DNA of 64,000 bases from Bacillus_AB infantis_C (GCF_050107595.1 NZ_JBNILH010000006.1:124001-188000), one strand, 5' to 3'; counted from the first letter of the stretch, positions 7,939-17,055 are shown. Translations and numbers: made by a program. The notes: a model not told the origin generated them from the sequence alone.

Positions 7939-9348
7939 TTATTTTGCAAGCTCATAAATAGCCCGTGCATAGATGGCTGCCGCCTTCACCAGATCATCCA
8001 CTTCAATGTATTCGTCTTTCTGGTGGGCAGTCATCTCTTTCCCAGGGAAGCAGGCGCCAAAAGCGACCCCTTTTTTCATGAACCTGGCGTAGGTGGCTCC
8101 GCCTGTTGACAAAAGAACCGGCTCTTCCCCGGTCTCTTCCTGATATGCCTTTTGAAGGGCTTCAATCACAGGGTGCCCCGGGGCCACGTAATGGGGCTGT
8201 GACTCTCTGTATTCATCCAGGTCAAACCCCTGTGACTCAGCCGCTTCCGCCAGCCTGTTTTTCAGGTCTTCATAATCGGAGGAAACCGGACAGCGGATAT
8301 TCAGCTGTACAAAGCTTTCACCAGCCTGGTCAAAGGAGATGATGCCCGGATTGACTGTCAGCGGACCGGATACATCATCTTTGTATGAAATGCCAAGCCT
8401 GTGGCCATAAAAATCTCCATGGAGAAGCTTTAAGAAGGAAAGGAATTCCGCTCCTGTCTGCTGCACATCCAAATCCGCCAGGAAAACGGCAAGCAGGGTC
8501 CCGGCATTCACACCTTTGAAAGGCTCCATCCCATGGGCTGCAGTTCCATACAGATTGAAAGTAGCGACATCATCAGTTATGGCAACATCTCCGCGGACGC
8601 CGTTTACATCACAGAAAAGGATAAAGTCTTTTTCCAGCTGTCCGGCATCAGGCCCGGCCACACTGGCAGAAGCACTTTCAGGCACCATATTAATGCGGCT
8701 GCCCGATTGGAAGGACAGCAGTGACAAGAGCCTATCCTGCCCCTGTTCTTTCCTGCCGGTCCCAATTGCCAGTTTGGCATTCATCTGCCCCTTTTCAGCA
8801 TTAATAATCGGAAAAACCGCATCAGGAGCAAAGCCTTCCTCCGGCATAAGCTCTGCTTCTGCATAATGGCGCATGCAGCTCATCCCGCTCTCCTCATCTG
8901 TCCCGAAAATGATCCGGACATTTTTCCTTAACTCAAGCCCTAGTTCCCGGATCATTCTCAATCCATAAAAAGCGGCAAGTGTCGGACCTTTGTCATCTAT
9001 GCTTCCCCGCGCATACAGCCTGCCGTCCCTCACCTCAGGCTCAAATGGCGGTGTTGTCCATTCGCCGGGGGCCGGAACGACATCCACATGGCAAAGAATG
9101 CCGATTGTTCCCTCTCCGCCGCCTTCCAGCTCAGCATGTCCGGCCATACCATCCACATTTTTCACCGTAAAACCTGCTTCTTCAGAAAGCTTCAGCATAT
9201 ATTCAAGTGCTTCGCCAATTTTATCCCCCATCGGCCTTTCTTCAGTTGCCGTGGATAAATCTTTGATGCTGGCAATTTTTAATATTCCAATCAAATCCTT
9301 CATCAGATCATTTTTCCGTACCTCTGCTTCCCTTTGCCAATCAATCAT
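7939..9348 (-). CDS. pepV: Dipeptidase PepV (M20 zinc metallopeptidase)
   Basis: The 469-residue cytoplasmic M20-family enzyme hydrolyses dipeptides, usually completing peptide utilisation. The zinc-site pattern is complete: His87 and Asp89 in GILCHVDVVPAPGEW, bridging Asp118/119 in ARGSIDDKGP, the catalytic pair Glu152-Glu153 in FGTDEESGM, and a late His in GGATYARFMKKG...TAHQKDE. Length and motif spacing match PepV rather than the shorter DapE/ArgE enzymes. GGGAGG precedes the ATG by 9 bases. Its first 8 bases overlap the end of the LigB-type gene, so the two are translationally coupled in one operon. Confidence 0.95.
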   Translation of the reverse strand: MIDWQREAEVRKNDLMKDLIGILKIASIKDLSTATEERPMGDKIGEALEYMLKLSEEAGFTVKNVDGMAGHAELEGGGEGTIGILCHVDVVPAPGEWTTPPFEPEVRDGRLYARGSIDDKGPTLAAFYGLRMIRELGLELRKNVRIIFGTDEESGMSCMRHYAEAELMPEEGFAPDAVFPIINAEKGQMNAKLAIGTGRKEQGQDRLLSLLSFQSGSRINMVPESASASVAGPDAGQLEKDFILFCDVNGVRGDVAITDDVATFNLYGTAAHGMEPFKGVNAGTLLAVFLADLDVQQTGAEFLSFLKLLHGDFYGHRLGISYKDDVSGPLTVNPGIISFDQAGESFVQLNIRCPVSSDYEDLKNRLAEAAESQGFDLDEYRESQPHYVAPGHPVIEALQKAYQEETGEEPVLLSTGGATYARFMKKGVAFGACFPGKEMTAHQKDEYIEVDDLVKAAAIYARAIYELAK

Positions 9349-10174
9349 TTTCTATTGCCTCCCGGTTCTGATAATAAGCGGCGCAAATCAGGCCAAAATA
9401 GGTGGGCGCTTCGAAAGAGAGCAGCCTGCTGTCCCGTTCCTCCTGCGGGATGGCCCCTGCCAGGATAAGTGTCTGCCAGATCCCGTCCGGCTTTGCATTC
9501 TCCACAAGCTCCGGATCGAACAGCGCAAGATCTTCCAGCCTCCCGGACTCTATCAATTCTGCAGTACGGCGGTCCAATTCCTCCGCAGCCGGATGATAGC
9601 CATATGGCCCTTCGCTGTCATGAGTATGAGACCAGTCACAGCTGGCGATCAGGCCGGCTTTTCTCCCTGATTCCCCGGCTGCTTTTCTAATTGCCTTGCC
9701 GAAAGCGATATGCTGTTCATAGGTTATTTCCCTTGAAGGAGTGATGACCACAACCGGCACCTCAGGCATAAATCGCAATGGTACGATTGCACCCCAATCG
9801 AGGGGAAGGCAGGATAGCGGGCCGGCACTTGTTCCGTAATTGATTCCGGCTGCAGGAAGCCCTCCCGCTTCGGCCTCCGCAAGGATAGAGGAAGCAAGCA
9901 TCAGATCGGTTTTTCTCTCCATTCGGAAAGAAGCTTCATTCTCCTCCGCTTCCCCCTCCAGCCTTTCAGATACAGCCACTGAGAACTGTCCATTGATGCG
10001 TGTGCCATGGGGTGTCAGAACAATCAGGCTGTCAGGACGGGCTTCATCCATCAAAGCCCCGAGCCTCTCCATACTCTTTCTTGTCTTTTCCATGCGGTCC
10101 GGCTTTTCACCTTGCAGTTCAGGTATGATTTCTCCTCCATGCGGAGTGATGCAGGCAAATACAAACGGGTTCAT
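9341..10174 (-). CDS. LigB/MEMO-type (class III extradiol dioxygenase fold) protein
   Basis: About 277 residues beginning MNPFVFACITPHGGEIIPEL. The family signatures are the N-terminal TPHGG, LIVLTPHGTRINGQF, and the late SCDWSHTHDSEGPYGYHP with closely spaced His residues. This matches the class III extradiol dioxygenase (LigB, DODA) and MEMO/AMMECR1-B superfamily, whose His/Asp residues bind non-haem iron in true dioxygenases. Whether this one cleaves a catechol is unknown; no aromatic pathway genes are nearby. ATG at 10174 was chosen over 10207 because AAGGGAAGAG precedes it and the family starts with this strand. It overlaps pepV by 8 bases, pointing to a shared role or simple operon packing. 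Confidence 0.82.
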   Translation of the reverse strand: MNPFVFACITPHGGEIIPELQGEKPDRMEKTRKSMERLGALMDEARPDSLIVLTPHGTRINGQFSVAVSERLEGEAEENEASFRMERKTDLMLASSILAEAEAGGLPAAGINYGTSAGPLSCLPLDWGAIVPLRFMPEVPVVVITPSREITYEQHIAFGKAIRKAAGESGRKAGLIASCDWSHTHDSEGPYGYHPAAEELDRRTAELIESGRLEDLALFDPELVENAKPDGIWQTLILAGAIPQEERDSRLLSFEAPTYFGLICAAYYQNREAIEND

Positions 10175-10376
10175 CAGTCTCTTCCCTTCGTGTGATCTAT
10201 TTTTCATTAGGACATCTGTTACTCTGAAGCGAAACTATATTCAGGCAAGACACCTGCTGCTTCTTTGCACTCATCTCCTTTTCACATGTATTCTTATATT
10301 AAAACTAACCCAGCTGCAATTTTCTGTCTATTCTTTTCCTATTTTGCACCTCCCTCCTTTCCTCTGGATGCAATAA

Positions 10377-10402
10377 GGTTAGCAGCATGTCCGGACGGGA
10401 AT
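10377..10402 (+). promoter_or_regulatory. Possible sigma-B promoter for the beta-helix gene
   Basis: GGTTAG (10377-10382), 14 bases, then GGGAAT (10397-10402). The -10 matches the sigma-B consensus GGGWAW fully; the -35 matches GTTTAA at four of six. It lies 45 bases before the start codon. Inference only. Confidence 0.35.
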
Positions 10403-10447
10403 AATACAATGGCCCAGCAGGCTCAAAGAAATAGAGGTGATCCGTAA

Positions 10448-12124
10448 ATGCTATTTTTGGATAAGCAGCATGATCCTTGCCGCAATAAAGAACTGATAGA
10501 TAAGTTTAGCCAGGGACTTGATACTAAAAGGCTTACCGAGGACACAGACAGGCTGTTTAACGAGAGAAGAACCCCTTCCGGCCCGGGCCACAGCGGAAAA
10601 ACGCCTGATTACGGCAAAGGGTTTTTCAAGAAATTGATCAAAGCGGCAGAAAACCTGGTCCTGACCGCAGACCGGAAAAATGAAGAGACCGATAGTACAA
10701 TTGTGGATGAATCCGGCATTGCCGCCCCTCTCTGGAAAAAGAAGCTTGACCAGGAATATACCCGGCTATTCCAGGCCTTAGAAAAAGAGGTTTGCGTTAA
10801 AGAATGCGGAGCAGCTGGAGATGGGATAACCGATGATACAGAAGCCTTCAGGCGCGCCATCGGCAGAGGCAAGGCTAAAGTGAGCATTCCGGCCGGCACC
10901 TATCTGGTGTCGGGCATTCAGCTCCCTTCATGGACTATCCTGCAGGGAGAAGGGAAAGGCCTGACAGTCATTAAGCTCCTTGACCAGTCTCCTAAGGCGG
11001 CAAGGCTGGTGACCAATTCAAATCATTGGAAGGGAAACCATCATATCCTTGTCGAGAACCTGAGCCTGGACTGGAACGTCGAAAGGCTCGGCAATGAGAC
11101 TAAAACAAGCACCTGGGGAAACCACTCCAGCTGTCTTACGTATGCAAACATCAGGTATGGATGGGTGAAAAATGTAGAAGCCATCAATCCCGGCCTTCAC
11201 TGTTTCGATATTTCGTCCACTCTCTATAACTACTCAGGAGATGGCTACCGCGCACGCGGAGGCAGCCGCTATGTCTGGCTGGACAAGCTGAACGGCTATG
11301 GATTTGGAGATGACGGGATTACCACCCATCACAGCGATAATATCCTGATCTCCAACTGCCATATGTGCGATCCAAGCGGCCGCACCCACAAAAAAGGCTT
11401 CTCTAATTCAAACGGCATTGAAGTCGATGATGGCTCAAGAAACGTCTGGCTCGTCAATAACTCATCAGCACGATGCTTCGGCGGGGTGGAGATCAAGGCA
11501 CACCATAACTCTTCAGCAGCCTCTGATGTCCAGATCATCGGCCACCTTTCAGTCAATGATAACCGCTCCTTTAACTTCCGCCACATCGGCCACCATAAAG
11601 CCGGCGATCCGGAATCGCGGACCGCCCGCAATATCAGGGCAACAAAGATAGTGAGCATACATCCAGTGCATACAGACCTTTATGCCGGCTCTGAACCCAG
11701 GGGATTGGTTGTATCAGCTTATAAAAATGTTGTGATCAACCAATTCACGCTGATAGGCGACCCTGAATATGACTATGCCGGCAACCCAATCATTGCCATC
11801 CAGTACAGAGCGAGGAATGTCGTTCTGAACCGCCTGGCCATTCAGGGCTTTAAACAAGCAGGAGTGGATATTAAAGTGTTCGGCGGAGCTCAGCGGGCTG
11901 ATCATGTAGAGATCAGCAAAACCTCCATCCAAGGGTCTGCAAAGCAGGGAATCCAGATTGGCGAAGGCATCCGGCATGTCAGCGTTTCGGAGGTACGGGC
12001 AGAAGGAGAGAACGGCAGGTTCGGTCTGGCTGATAACAGTGAACATGCCAGTATTGAAGATGTGCACGCAGAAGGCTACAAAACCCCTGTAACTGTAGGA
12101 GGCAAAAAGCACGGGATGGCATAA
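10448..12124 (+). CDS. Right-handed parallel beta-helix (pectate-lyase-3-like) protein
   Basis: 558 residues. An N-terminal helical, charged segment (about 1-112) leads to the pectate-lyase-3 entry motif GAAGDGITDDTEAFRRAI (121-138), the hallmark of glycoside-hydrolase-28-like and phage-tailspike beta-helices. It is followed by many short strand repeats with Asn/Gly/Asp turns up to the end. Such folds occur in polysaccharide lyases, hydrolases, epimerases and surface proteins. No signal peptide is seen, which is unusual for a carbohydrate-active enzyme and leaves the location open. No phage genes flank it. AGAGGTGATCC precedes the ATG. It is transcribed divergently from the LigB/pepV operon. 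Confidence 0.85.
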   Translation: MLFLDKQHDPCRNKELIDKFSQGLDTKRLTEDTDRLFNERRTPSGPGHSGKTPDYGKGFFKKLIKAAENLVLTADRKNEETDSTIVDESGIAAPLWKKKLDQEYTRLFQALEKEVCVKECGAAGDGITDDTEAFRRAIGRGKAKVSIPAGTYLVSGIQLPSWTILQGEGKGLTVIKLLDQSPKAARLVTNSNHWKGNHHILVENLSLDWNVERLGNETKTSTWGNHSSCLTYANIRYGWVKNVEAINPGLHCFDISSTLYNYSGDGYRARGGSRYVWLDKLNGYGFGDDGITTHHSDNILISNCHMCDPSGRTHKKGFSNSNGIEVDDGSRNVWLVNNSSARCFGGVEIKAHHNSSAASDVQIIGHLSVNDNRSFNFRHIGHHKAGDPESRTARNIRATKIVSIHPVHTDLYAGSEPRGLVVSAYKNVVINQFTLIGDPEYDYAGNPIIAIQYRARNVVLNRLAIQGFKQAGVDIKVFGGAQRADHVEISKTSIQGSAKQGIQIGEGIRHVSVSEVRAEGENGRFGLADNSEHASIEDVHAEGYKTPVTVGGKKHGMA

Positions 12125-12234
12125 AGCAGCAAATAAATCTTTCAGGGTTATTATTTGCAGGAACCGCATAAAGCTGAATCCAAAGCCCCTCTCCATCCGT
12201 AGAGTAGACAGCGAACAAAAAAGGAGTGGTTTTT

Positions 12235-12954
12235 ATGTGGTTCCTCGCAGGTATACAGGTATTTGTTATTGTGCTTTTTTCTATTCTCGGATGGGCCATC
12301 CGCTATAAAAAGAACTACTGGCTCATTTCTGGTTTTGCCGGACGTCCCGCAGCAGAACAGGAGGAACTCATTCAGAATAAAATGCCCCAGAAAACGGGCG
12401 GCCTCCTGCTGGCGACGGCAATAGGGATGCTTATCCTTCTTCCACTTGCCTTTACGGGCTTCACATATGCAATGGAAGTCCAAATTGGCTTTATGCTTCT
12501 TTTCCTCCTCGGCGGCAGCATCTATTTGTCCAAGTTTGAAATTCCCCGCAAAAGAAAAAGAATGTATTGGTTCACCAGCATCCTCTCCTTCGTCGTGATT
12601 GGATTCATCAGCGGCCTTACCTATCTCGGCTATCAAAAGCCGGATCTCGCAATCACAGAAGATACGTTTGAAATAACAGGCATGTATGGGGATGAATGGC
12701 CAATTGAGAGTATTACGAAACTAGAACTGCTTGAGGAAATGCCGGAGGTTACCTGGAAGGAAAACGGCTTTGGCCTGTCAACCCTTGCAAAAGGCCGATT
12801 TACGGTAAAAGGCTATGGAAGCAGCCTTCTCTTTATCCACAAAGAAGCCCCCTATATTTATATTGAAATGGGAAGAAAACATATCTTCATCAATGGGGAG
12901 AACGAAGAACAGACTTTAAAATGGCATGAACAGCTGGCAAACAGTTTCGAGTAA
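12235..12954 (+). CDS. Membrane protein with DUF3784-like part and PH-like C-terminal domain
   Basis: 239 residues. Three hydrophobic segments occupy the first 105 residues, with YKKNYWLISGFAGRPAAEQ after the first, the typical DUF3784 pattern. One further membrane segment (about 108-126) precedes a cytoplasmic or exported beta-rich domain (ITEDTFEITGMYGDEWPIESI) resembling bacterial PH domains. The start is ATG 12235 because AAGGAG lies 8 bases upstream; the earlier GTG at 12226 overlaps that site. It stands alone and ends in a strong hairpin. No specific function is known. Confidence 0.78.
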   Translation: MWFLAGIQVFVIVLFSILGWAIRYKKNYWLISGFAGRPAAEQEELIQNKMPQKTGGLLLATAIGMLILLPLAFTGFTYAMEVQIGFMLLFLLGGSIYLSKFEIPRKRKRMYWFTSILSFVVIGFISGLTYLGYQKPDLAITEDTFEITGMYGDEWPIESITKLELLEEMPEVTWKENGFGLSTLAKGRFTVKGYGSSLLFIHKEAPYIYIEMGRKHIFINGENEEQTLKWHEQLANSFE

Positions 12955-12979
12955 ATGCTGCCGGCTTTTTCTCAGAACA

Positions 12980-13020
12980 ATGGCCGCAGGTTCCGGATTC
13001 TTCTCCGAACCTGCGGCCAT
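12980..13020. terminator. Bidirectional hairpin terminator
   Basis: ATGGCCGCAGGTTC (12980-12993) pairs with GAACCTGCGGCCAT (13007-13020), a 14-base perfect stem followed by TGCCTTTTCC, between convergent genes. Confidence 0.85.
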
Positions 13021-13035
13021 TGCCTTTTCCTTTCC

Positions 13036-13767
13036 TTATCCAAACTCCTGGACAAGGAACAGCATAGCAAGGAGCCCGAGTACAAAAGCATAAGTTGGAA
13101 TTTTCTCTTCCTTCCTTTCATTGCTGTCAGGGATCAGCTCTTTAAAGATCACGAAAAGCATAGCCCCGGCCGCAAAGCTCAGGCCATATGGAACAAGGCC
13201 ATCCACCTTTGATGCCAGAAAGTAGCCGATCGTCCCGGTAACAATTTCGACCGCTCCCGTAAGAGCGGCAATCAGGAGGGATTTAATTCTTGAGATATTT
13301 TCTGAGAGTAAATAAATGGCGACCAGGAACCCCTCGGGGGCATTCTGCAGACCGATAGCCAAAGCAATGATCGTTCCGAGATTATCTTCGCCCGATCCGT
13401 AGCTCACCCCCACCGAAAGGCCTTCCGGCAAATTATGAAGCATGATTGCAATGACGATGATAAGCGTTTTTCTGTCGATGCCTGGATTAAAGCGTATGTC
13501 GCCGGCATCCAGCTCCGAAACCTTTGAATTCACATAGTTCAGTACAATTGTACCGGCAAGCATCCCTATTGAGAGCACCAGTAAATTAGAGGCCTTAAGT
13601 GCCTCTGGGATAAGGCTGAAAGCTGTCGCTGCCATCATGACCCCTGAAGCAAATCCCAGCAGGATGCACTTCAATTTCCCGTTAATTTTATCTAAAAACA
13701 GGATTGGAACAGCGCCCAATCCTGTTGCCATTGCAGATAGTATAATGCCAATGATAGAATTGTCCAT
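13036..13767 (-). CDS. ZIP-family divalent metal transporter
   Basis: The 243-residue membrane protein has about eight hydrophobic segments. The ZIP metal-path motifs are clear: HNLPEGLSVG in the fourth segment and QNAPEGFLVA in the fifth, giving the usual His/Glu and Asn/Glu ligands. The family moves Zn2+, Fe2+ or related ions into the cytoplasm; the ion here is not evident. Length matches bacterial ZupT-like proteins. It is convergent with the DUF3784-like gene. No metal-responsive operator is seen upstream with confidence. Confidence 0.92.
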   Translation of the reverse strand: MDNSIIGIILSAMATGLGAVPILFLDKINGKLKCILLGFASGVMMAATAFSLIPEALKASNLLVLSIGMLAGTIVLNYVNSKVSELDAGDIRFNPGIDRKTLIIVIAIMLHNLPEGLSVGVSYGSGEDNLGTIIALAIGLQNAPEGFLVAIYLLSENISRIKSLLIAALTGAVEIVTGTIGYFLASKVDGLVPYGLSFAAGAMLFVIFKELIPDSNERKEEKIPTYAFVLGLLAMLFLVQEFG

Positions 13768-13824
13768 TTCAGCCCTTGCCTTTCCTCACCAATGTCCGCT
13801 GCTCCTTTACTTCCCCCGGGTCGA

Positions 13825-14043
13825 TTATTTCTCACCAGCACCGGAAATGATGGCTGCAGCAATCGATAATCCTTCTGAAATTCCCTTTACATAAGCTTCC
13901 TTTTCTTTGCTCCCCTTTTCGATAGCCAGCTTGATCTGTTTATCTTCATAGAGCTTTTTCTCATCTTCCAGAAGTTTGATGATCTGGTCGGTCCCTTTAC
14001 CGTCCATGCTGCTCAGCTCCATTTCATGTTGGATGTTGGCCAT
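13825..14043 (-). CDS. Small charged helical protein of unknown function
   Basis: 72 residues: a Lys/Glu-rich helical middle (QIIKLLEDEKKLYEDKQIK) and a short amphipathic C-terminus (GLSIAAAIISGAGEK). A CAGGGA ribosome site precedes ATGGCC. It lies 57 bases upstream of the ZIP gene on the same strand and may share its transcript. The family is not recognised. Confidence 0.65.
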   Translation of the reverse strand: MANIQHEMELSSMDGKGTDQIIKLLEDEKKLYEDKQIKLAIEKGSKEKEAYVKGISEGLSIAAAIISGAGEK

Positions 14044-14248
14044 ATATTTCCCTGGATTACAGCTATTTTATTGAATCAGTATGAAGCAATTTTTTCAGGA
14101 TTTTACCAATCATTACCCGCTTGCCACCCTTTTAAGCATGATTATTTTTGGTATTAATTCCCTTGCTCACAGGAAAATATTTGGGTTTATGCCCGGGCTG
14201 GCCAGGCTAAGTAATGGATATACCAACACCACAGAAGGAGGATGAACA

Positions 14249-14644
14249 ATGGAACATGTTAAAGCACTTATCATTAAATTTGTTATGATTGCTGTTGTAT
14301 TAGGCATCATTCTAACCGGCTTTTTCGATATCAGTTTCACAGATTCCCTGCTCATTAGTGTGGTTCTGACCATTTTGGCTTATATTGCCGGCGACCTGTT
14401 AGTCTTCCGTACAACAGGAGACCGTTCAGACCAGGGAAGAAGAAACCTGATTGCCACTATTTCAGACGCGGTGCTCGCATTCCTGGTTATTTGGTTTATG
14501 GGCAATAACCTTGTTGCCAATGACAGTGACATCATCACCGCTTCCATCATTAGCGCAGTCGTCATTGCAGCTGGAGAATGGTTCTTCCATAAGTACCTGG
14601 ACAGCCATGTATTCGGTGAAAAGCATAGAACAGATGCCTATTAA
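14249..14644 (+). CDS. yndM: YndM-like DUF2512 membrane protein
   Basis: 131 residues with four transmembrane segments, matching the DUF2512/YndM family widespread in Bacillus: N-terminal MEHVKALIIKFVMIAVVL, central LAYIAGDLLVFRTTGD, then DAVLAFLVIWFMGN and a C-terminal His/Asp-rich tail (FHKYLDSHVFGEKHRTDAY). Its biochemical role is unknown. A strong AAGGAGGATGAACA ribosome site precedes the ATG. It is divergent from the small gene at 13825-14043. Confidence 0.9.
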   Translation: MEHVKALIIKFVMIAVVLGIILTGFFDISFTDSLLISVVLTILAYIAGDLLVFRTTGDRSDQGRRNLIATISDAVLAFLVIWFMGNNLVANDSDIITASIISAVVIAAGEWFFHKYLDSHVFGEKHRTDAY

Positions 14645-14704
14645 TTAAAGGCTGTGTGAAACAAAGCCTCATACGAATAAGCCCTAAAATTAGGATATTA
14701 ACCT

Positions 14705-14734
14705 AAAAAGAGTCCCGGGATTATCTCCCGGGAC
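14705..14734 (-). terminator. Hairpin terminator
   Basis: GTCCCGGGA (14712-14720) pairs with TCCCGGGAC (14726-14734). On the minus strand it is followed by CTCTTTTT, so it ends the metalloprotease operon; it may also stop the convergent yndM transcript. Confidence 0.8.
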
Positions 14735-14756
14735 ATTCTTATATGCTTAGGCAGCC

Positions 14757-15689
14757 CTATTTGAAATACTTGCTGTCAATGGCCGACAGGGATTCCTCGG
14801 CATAATAGAAGTTTGGTATATTCATTTTATCCGGCATCGACAGCTCACCTGCTTTCTCTTCAATATATTGCAGCCACTCCTGCTCAAGCTCCCTGCTGTT
14901 TTTGCCGTATACTTCATACAGCTTTTTCTCCAGATTGTTCTGGTTATAGATTTTCTCAAACCTCTCTAAACCATATACATCTATAAGATAGGTGACAAAT
15001 GATCCTGCTTCTGTGTAAGAAATCCACTGCAGGGCAAGATAGCCTTCTTCTTTGAAGGACGGACGGAAAAACTGGTCATCAGTATCTTCACTTATCAACC
15101 TTTCCAAAGGGACTCTTTTATCCTGGGAAGCTAAATAATTCACCACTTTGTGTGCAGGGTATCCTGTTTTTCCATATTGGTTTTCCATATGGACCGCATA
15201 GCCCTCCTGCGTGAAATAGCCCCGGTCTGAACCAAAATCGCTGCCATAGCCGAGCAGACTGTGGGTAAGCTCATGCACCAGGGGATGCTGATTGTTCCTG
15301 ATTCCATATAAGACGACTTCATCCTTGAACCCCCAGGAGGCATCAAATCCATCTTCCAGATAAATAGTGATCCTTTTAGCCGGCTCATAATCTGTAAGAA
15401 TGGAATCTCTCACCTTATTATAGGCATCAGACAACTCTAATTTAAATTGTTCTTTCTTCTTTTCTGTTATGCCTGCATTATCTATAATCTTGAAGGTCAT
15501 TCCATCCTTTGTTTTGACTATATCTGTTCCGGTTTGCGGAGAAGCTGGTGCTTCAGCAGCTTTTCCTTTTGATTCCAGCCTGGCTTCCTCATAGCCTTCC
15601 GCTTCTTTGTCAGAGCAGCCTGCGGCCAAAAAGCAAGCACCTAAACAAAAAGCAATTATCCTCTTCATGTAATGGCCATTCTTATTCAC
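14757..15689 (-). CDS. Lipoprotein with zinc-metalloprotease (gluzincin-like) domain
   Basis: About 310 residues. The signal peptide ends in lipobox LAAGC (Cys25), so the protein is tethered outside the membrane. A flexible Glu/Ala/Pro linker (26-55) leads to the domain. The HExxH zinc motif is His138-Glu139-x-x-His142 in HPLVHELTHSLLG, and the Glu of YFTQEGYAVHMENQYG about 20 residues later is a likely third ligand, the gluzincin arrangement. The substrate is unknown. GTG at 15689 has AAGAGG nine bases upstream; ATG 15695 and 15668 are less well placed. It follows a HAD phosphatase gene by about 20 bases, probably one operon. Confidence 0.82.
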   Translation of the reverse strand: MNKNGHYMKRIIAFCLGACFLAAGCSDKEAEGYEEARLESKGKAAEAPASPQTGTDIVKTKDGMTFKIIDNAGITEKKKEQFKLELSDAYNKVRDSILTDYEPAKRITIYLEDGFDASWGFKDEVVLYGIRNNQHPLVHELTHSLLGYGSDFGSDRGYFTQEGYAVHMENQYGKTGYPAHKVVNYLASQDKRVPLERLISEDTDDQFFRPSFKEEGYLALQWISYTEAGSFVTYLIDVYGLERFEKIYNQNNLEKKLYEVYGKNSRELEQEWLQYIEEKAGELSMPDKMNIPNFYYAEESLSAIDSKYFK

Positions 15690-15710
15690 CAGCATACACC
15701 TCTTGCCTGC

Positions 15711-16382
15711 CTATGTATTTTTTTTCAGAATTCTATTCACTATCAATGGAAGCTCTTTTAAACTATCCACCTTATAATCTGCAGGTGGTTCATCCCAATG
15801 CGGATCTATTTTCCAAACAGCCTCCATTCCACAGCTTTTGGCCGCTTCTGCATCGTTAACCGGATGGTCTCCGACAAACACACTCTCATGCGGAGAAACG
15901 CAGAGCCTGTCCATCGCTCTGTGAAAAATTTGAGGATCCGGCTTGCTGATGCCTTCACGCTCCGAAATCAGAATCACTTCAAAATATTCCTCAATTTGAA
16001 GAGCCTGGATGCTCGCCATTTGGAAATCCCATCTGCCATTCGAAATAATCCCCAGCTTAAGCTGCATATCTCTCAGAGCAGACAAACATTCAGTTAAATA
16101 AGGAAACGGTACACAGCTTTGGTGGAAATGATCAAGATAATCCCTTAATAGATCTTCAGCCGCAATCCCTTGAAAAGTAAATTCCGCTTCCATCTGCTGA
16201 TAGACTTTATCTTTCCAGACATATCCCCTTGCATCCAGTTCTTTGAATCTATTCGTGAACACAGCTTGCGGGATATGGCTGAGTTTACTGTAATATCTCT
16301 GATACTGCTGAATTGAAAATTCTTTGATAGAAGCTTCCCGGTCCAGCAGGGTCCCATCCAGGTCAAAGAAAACTGCTTTCAT
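15711..16382 (-). CDS. HAD-superfamily phosphatase (IA subfamily)
   Basis: 223 residues with all four HAD motifs: the nucleophile loop FFDLDGTLLD (Asp7, Asp9), IISNGRW (motif II Ser), KPDPQIF (motif III Lys) and FVGDHPVNDAEAA (motif IV acidic pair). A helical cap lies between motif I and II, as in the IA group that includes phosphoglycolate phosphatase and YjjG-type nucleotidases. The substrate cannot be told from sequence. It is the first gene of a probable two-gene unit with the metalloprotease lipoprotein. Confidence 0.92.
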   Translation of the reverse strand: MKAVFFDLDGTLLDREASIKEFSIQQYQRYYSKLSHIPQAVFTNRFKELDARGYVWKDKVYQQMEAEFTFQGIAAEDLLRDYLDHFHQSCVPFPYLTECLSALRDMQLKLGIISNGRWDFQMASIQALQIEEYFEVILISEREGISKPDPQIFHRAMDRLCVSPHESVFVGDHPVNDAEAAKSCGMEAVWKIDPHWDEPPADYKVDSLKELPLIVNRILKKNT

Positions 16383-16460
16383 TACAGCTCCTCCCGATTA
16401 CTTCGTTTCCCCCATTTTACATCCCTTTCTCCTAAATGGATATATTTTCCTTGTTAAATT

Positions 16461-16487
16461 AAATAAAGCTGCCTGGTCAGCAGCTTT
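16461..16487 (-). terminator. Hairpin terminator
   Basis: AAAGCTGC (16465-16472) pairs with GCAGCTTT (16480-16487), loop of 7, followed on the minus strand by ATTTAATTT. It lies just after the membrane gene at 16495-17055. Confidence 0.7.
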
Positions 16488-16494
16488 CTCACGA

Positions 16495-17055
16495 CTATAA
16501 TATCTCCGCCCAGCCTTTGTTAAGTATATATACACCAAAGCAGGCATAAATCAACACAGCAATAAAGAGGATCCAGTAACCCTTTGTATCCGGCCTGATT
16601 GGCGCGCGGTAAGCTCTCGGAATAAAAAACTCGCCCACAAATCCCATTAAGCGGAGGAAAATCCAATAAAGGGAATAAGAGTCCCAATAATCCCAGCCAT
16701 TGCGGAAGGCGATGAAGCCCACCAAATCCTTTAAAAGAACTTCAGCGGAAAATACTAGAGTGATGCTGATAAAAAAGAAAGGAAAAGTGTTTTTTTCAGG
16801 TCTGTATCTTATCAATAATAACGCCAGGAAACTGAAGCTTACGGCTGCTGCCGGCAGGACTTCTTTCATAGGCAGAGCATAGCGGTAAAAGCCCATCCGG
16901 AAAAACAATACACATAATAGACCGGCAGATATACTGCTCAATATAAACATGATGCCATAGCGGAGAATGCTATATCTTATTAAATACAGGCTGCCTGCAC
17001 CGGTGGCAATCAGGACGGTCCATAAAATGGCATAATGGACTGCTGTCTGGCTCAT
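16495..17055 (-). CDS. Polytopic membrane protein of unknown function
   Basis: 186 residues with about six hydrophobic segments and few conserved charged residues. DYWDSYSLYWIFLRLMGFVGEF lies in the loop before the fifth segment. It resembles small carotenoid-synthase-like or CBO0543-like membrane proteins only in outline, and I cannot assign a family. It is transcribed alone, divergent from cstA, with its own terminator. Confidence 0.72.
   Translation of the reverse strand: MSQTAVHYAILWTVLIATGAGSLYLIRYSILRYGIMFILSSISAGLLCVLFFRMGFYRYALPMKEVLPAAAVSFSFLALLLIRYRPEKNTFPFFFISITLVFSAEVLLKDLVGFIAFRNGWDYWDSYSLYWIFLRLMGFVGEFFIPRAYRAPIRPDTKGYWILFIAVLIYACFGVYILNKGWAEIL

Noticed and set aside
10448..12124. 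Prophage tail-spike region
   Set aside because: No other phage structural, integrase or lysis genes flank the beta-helix gene.
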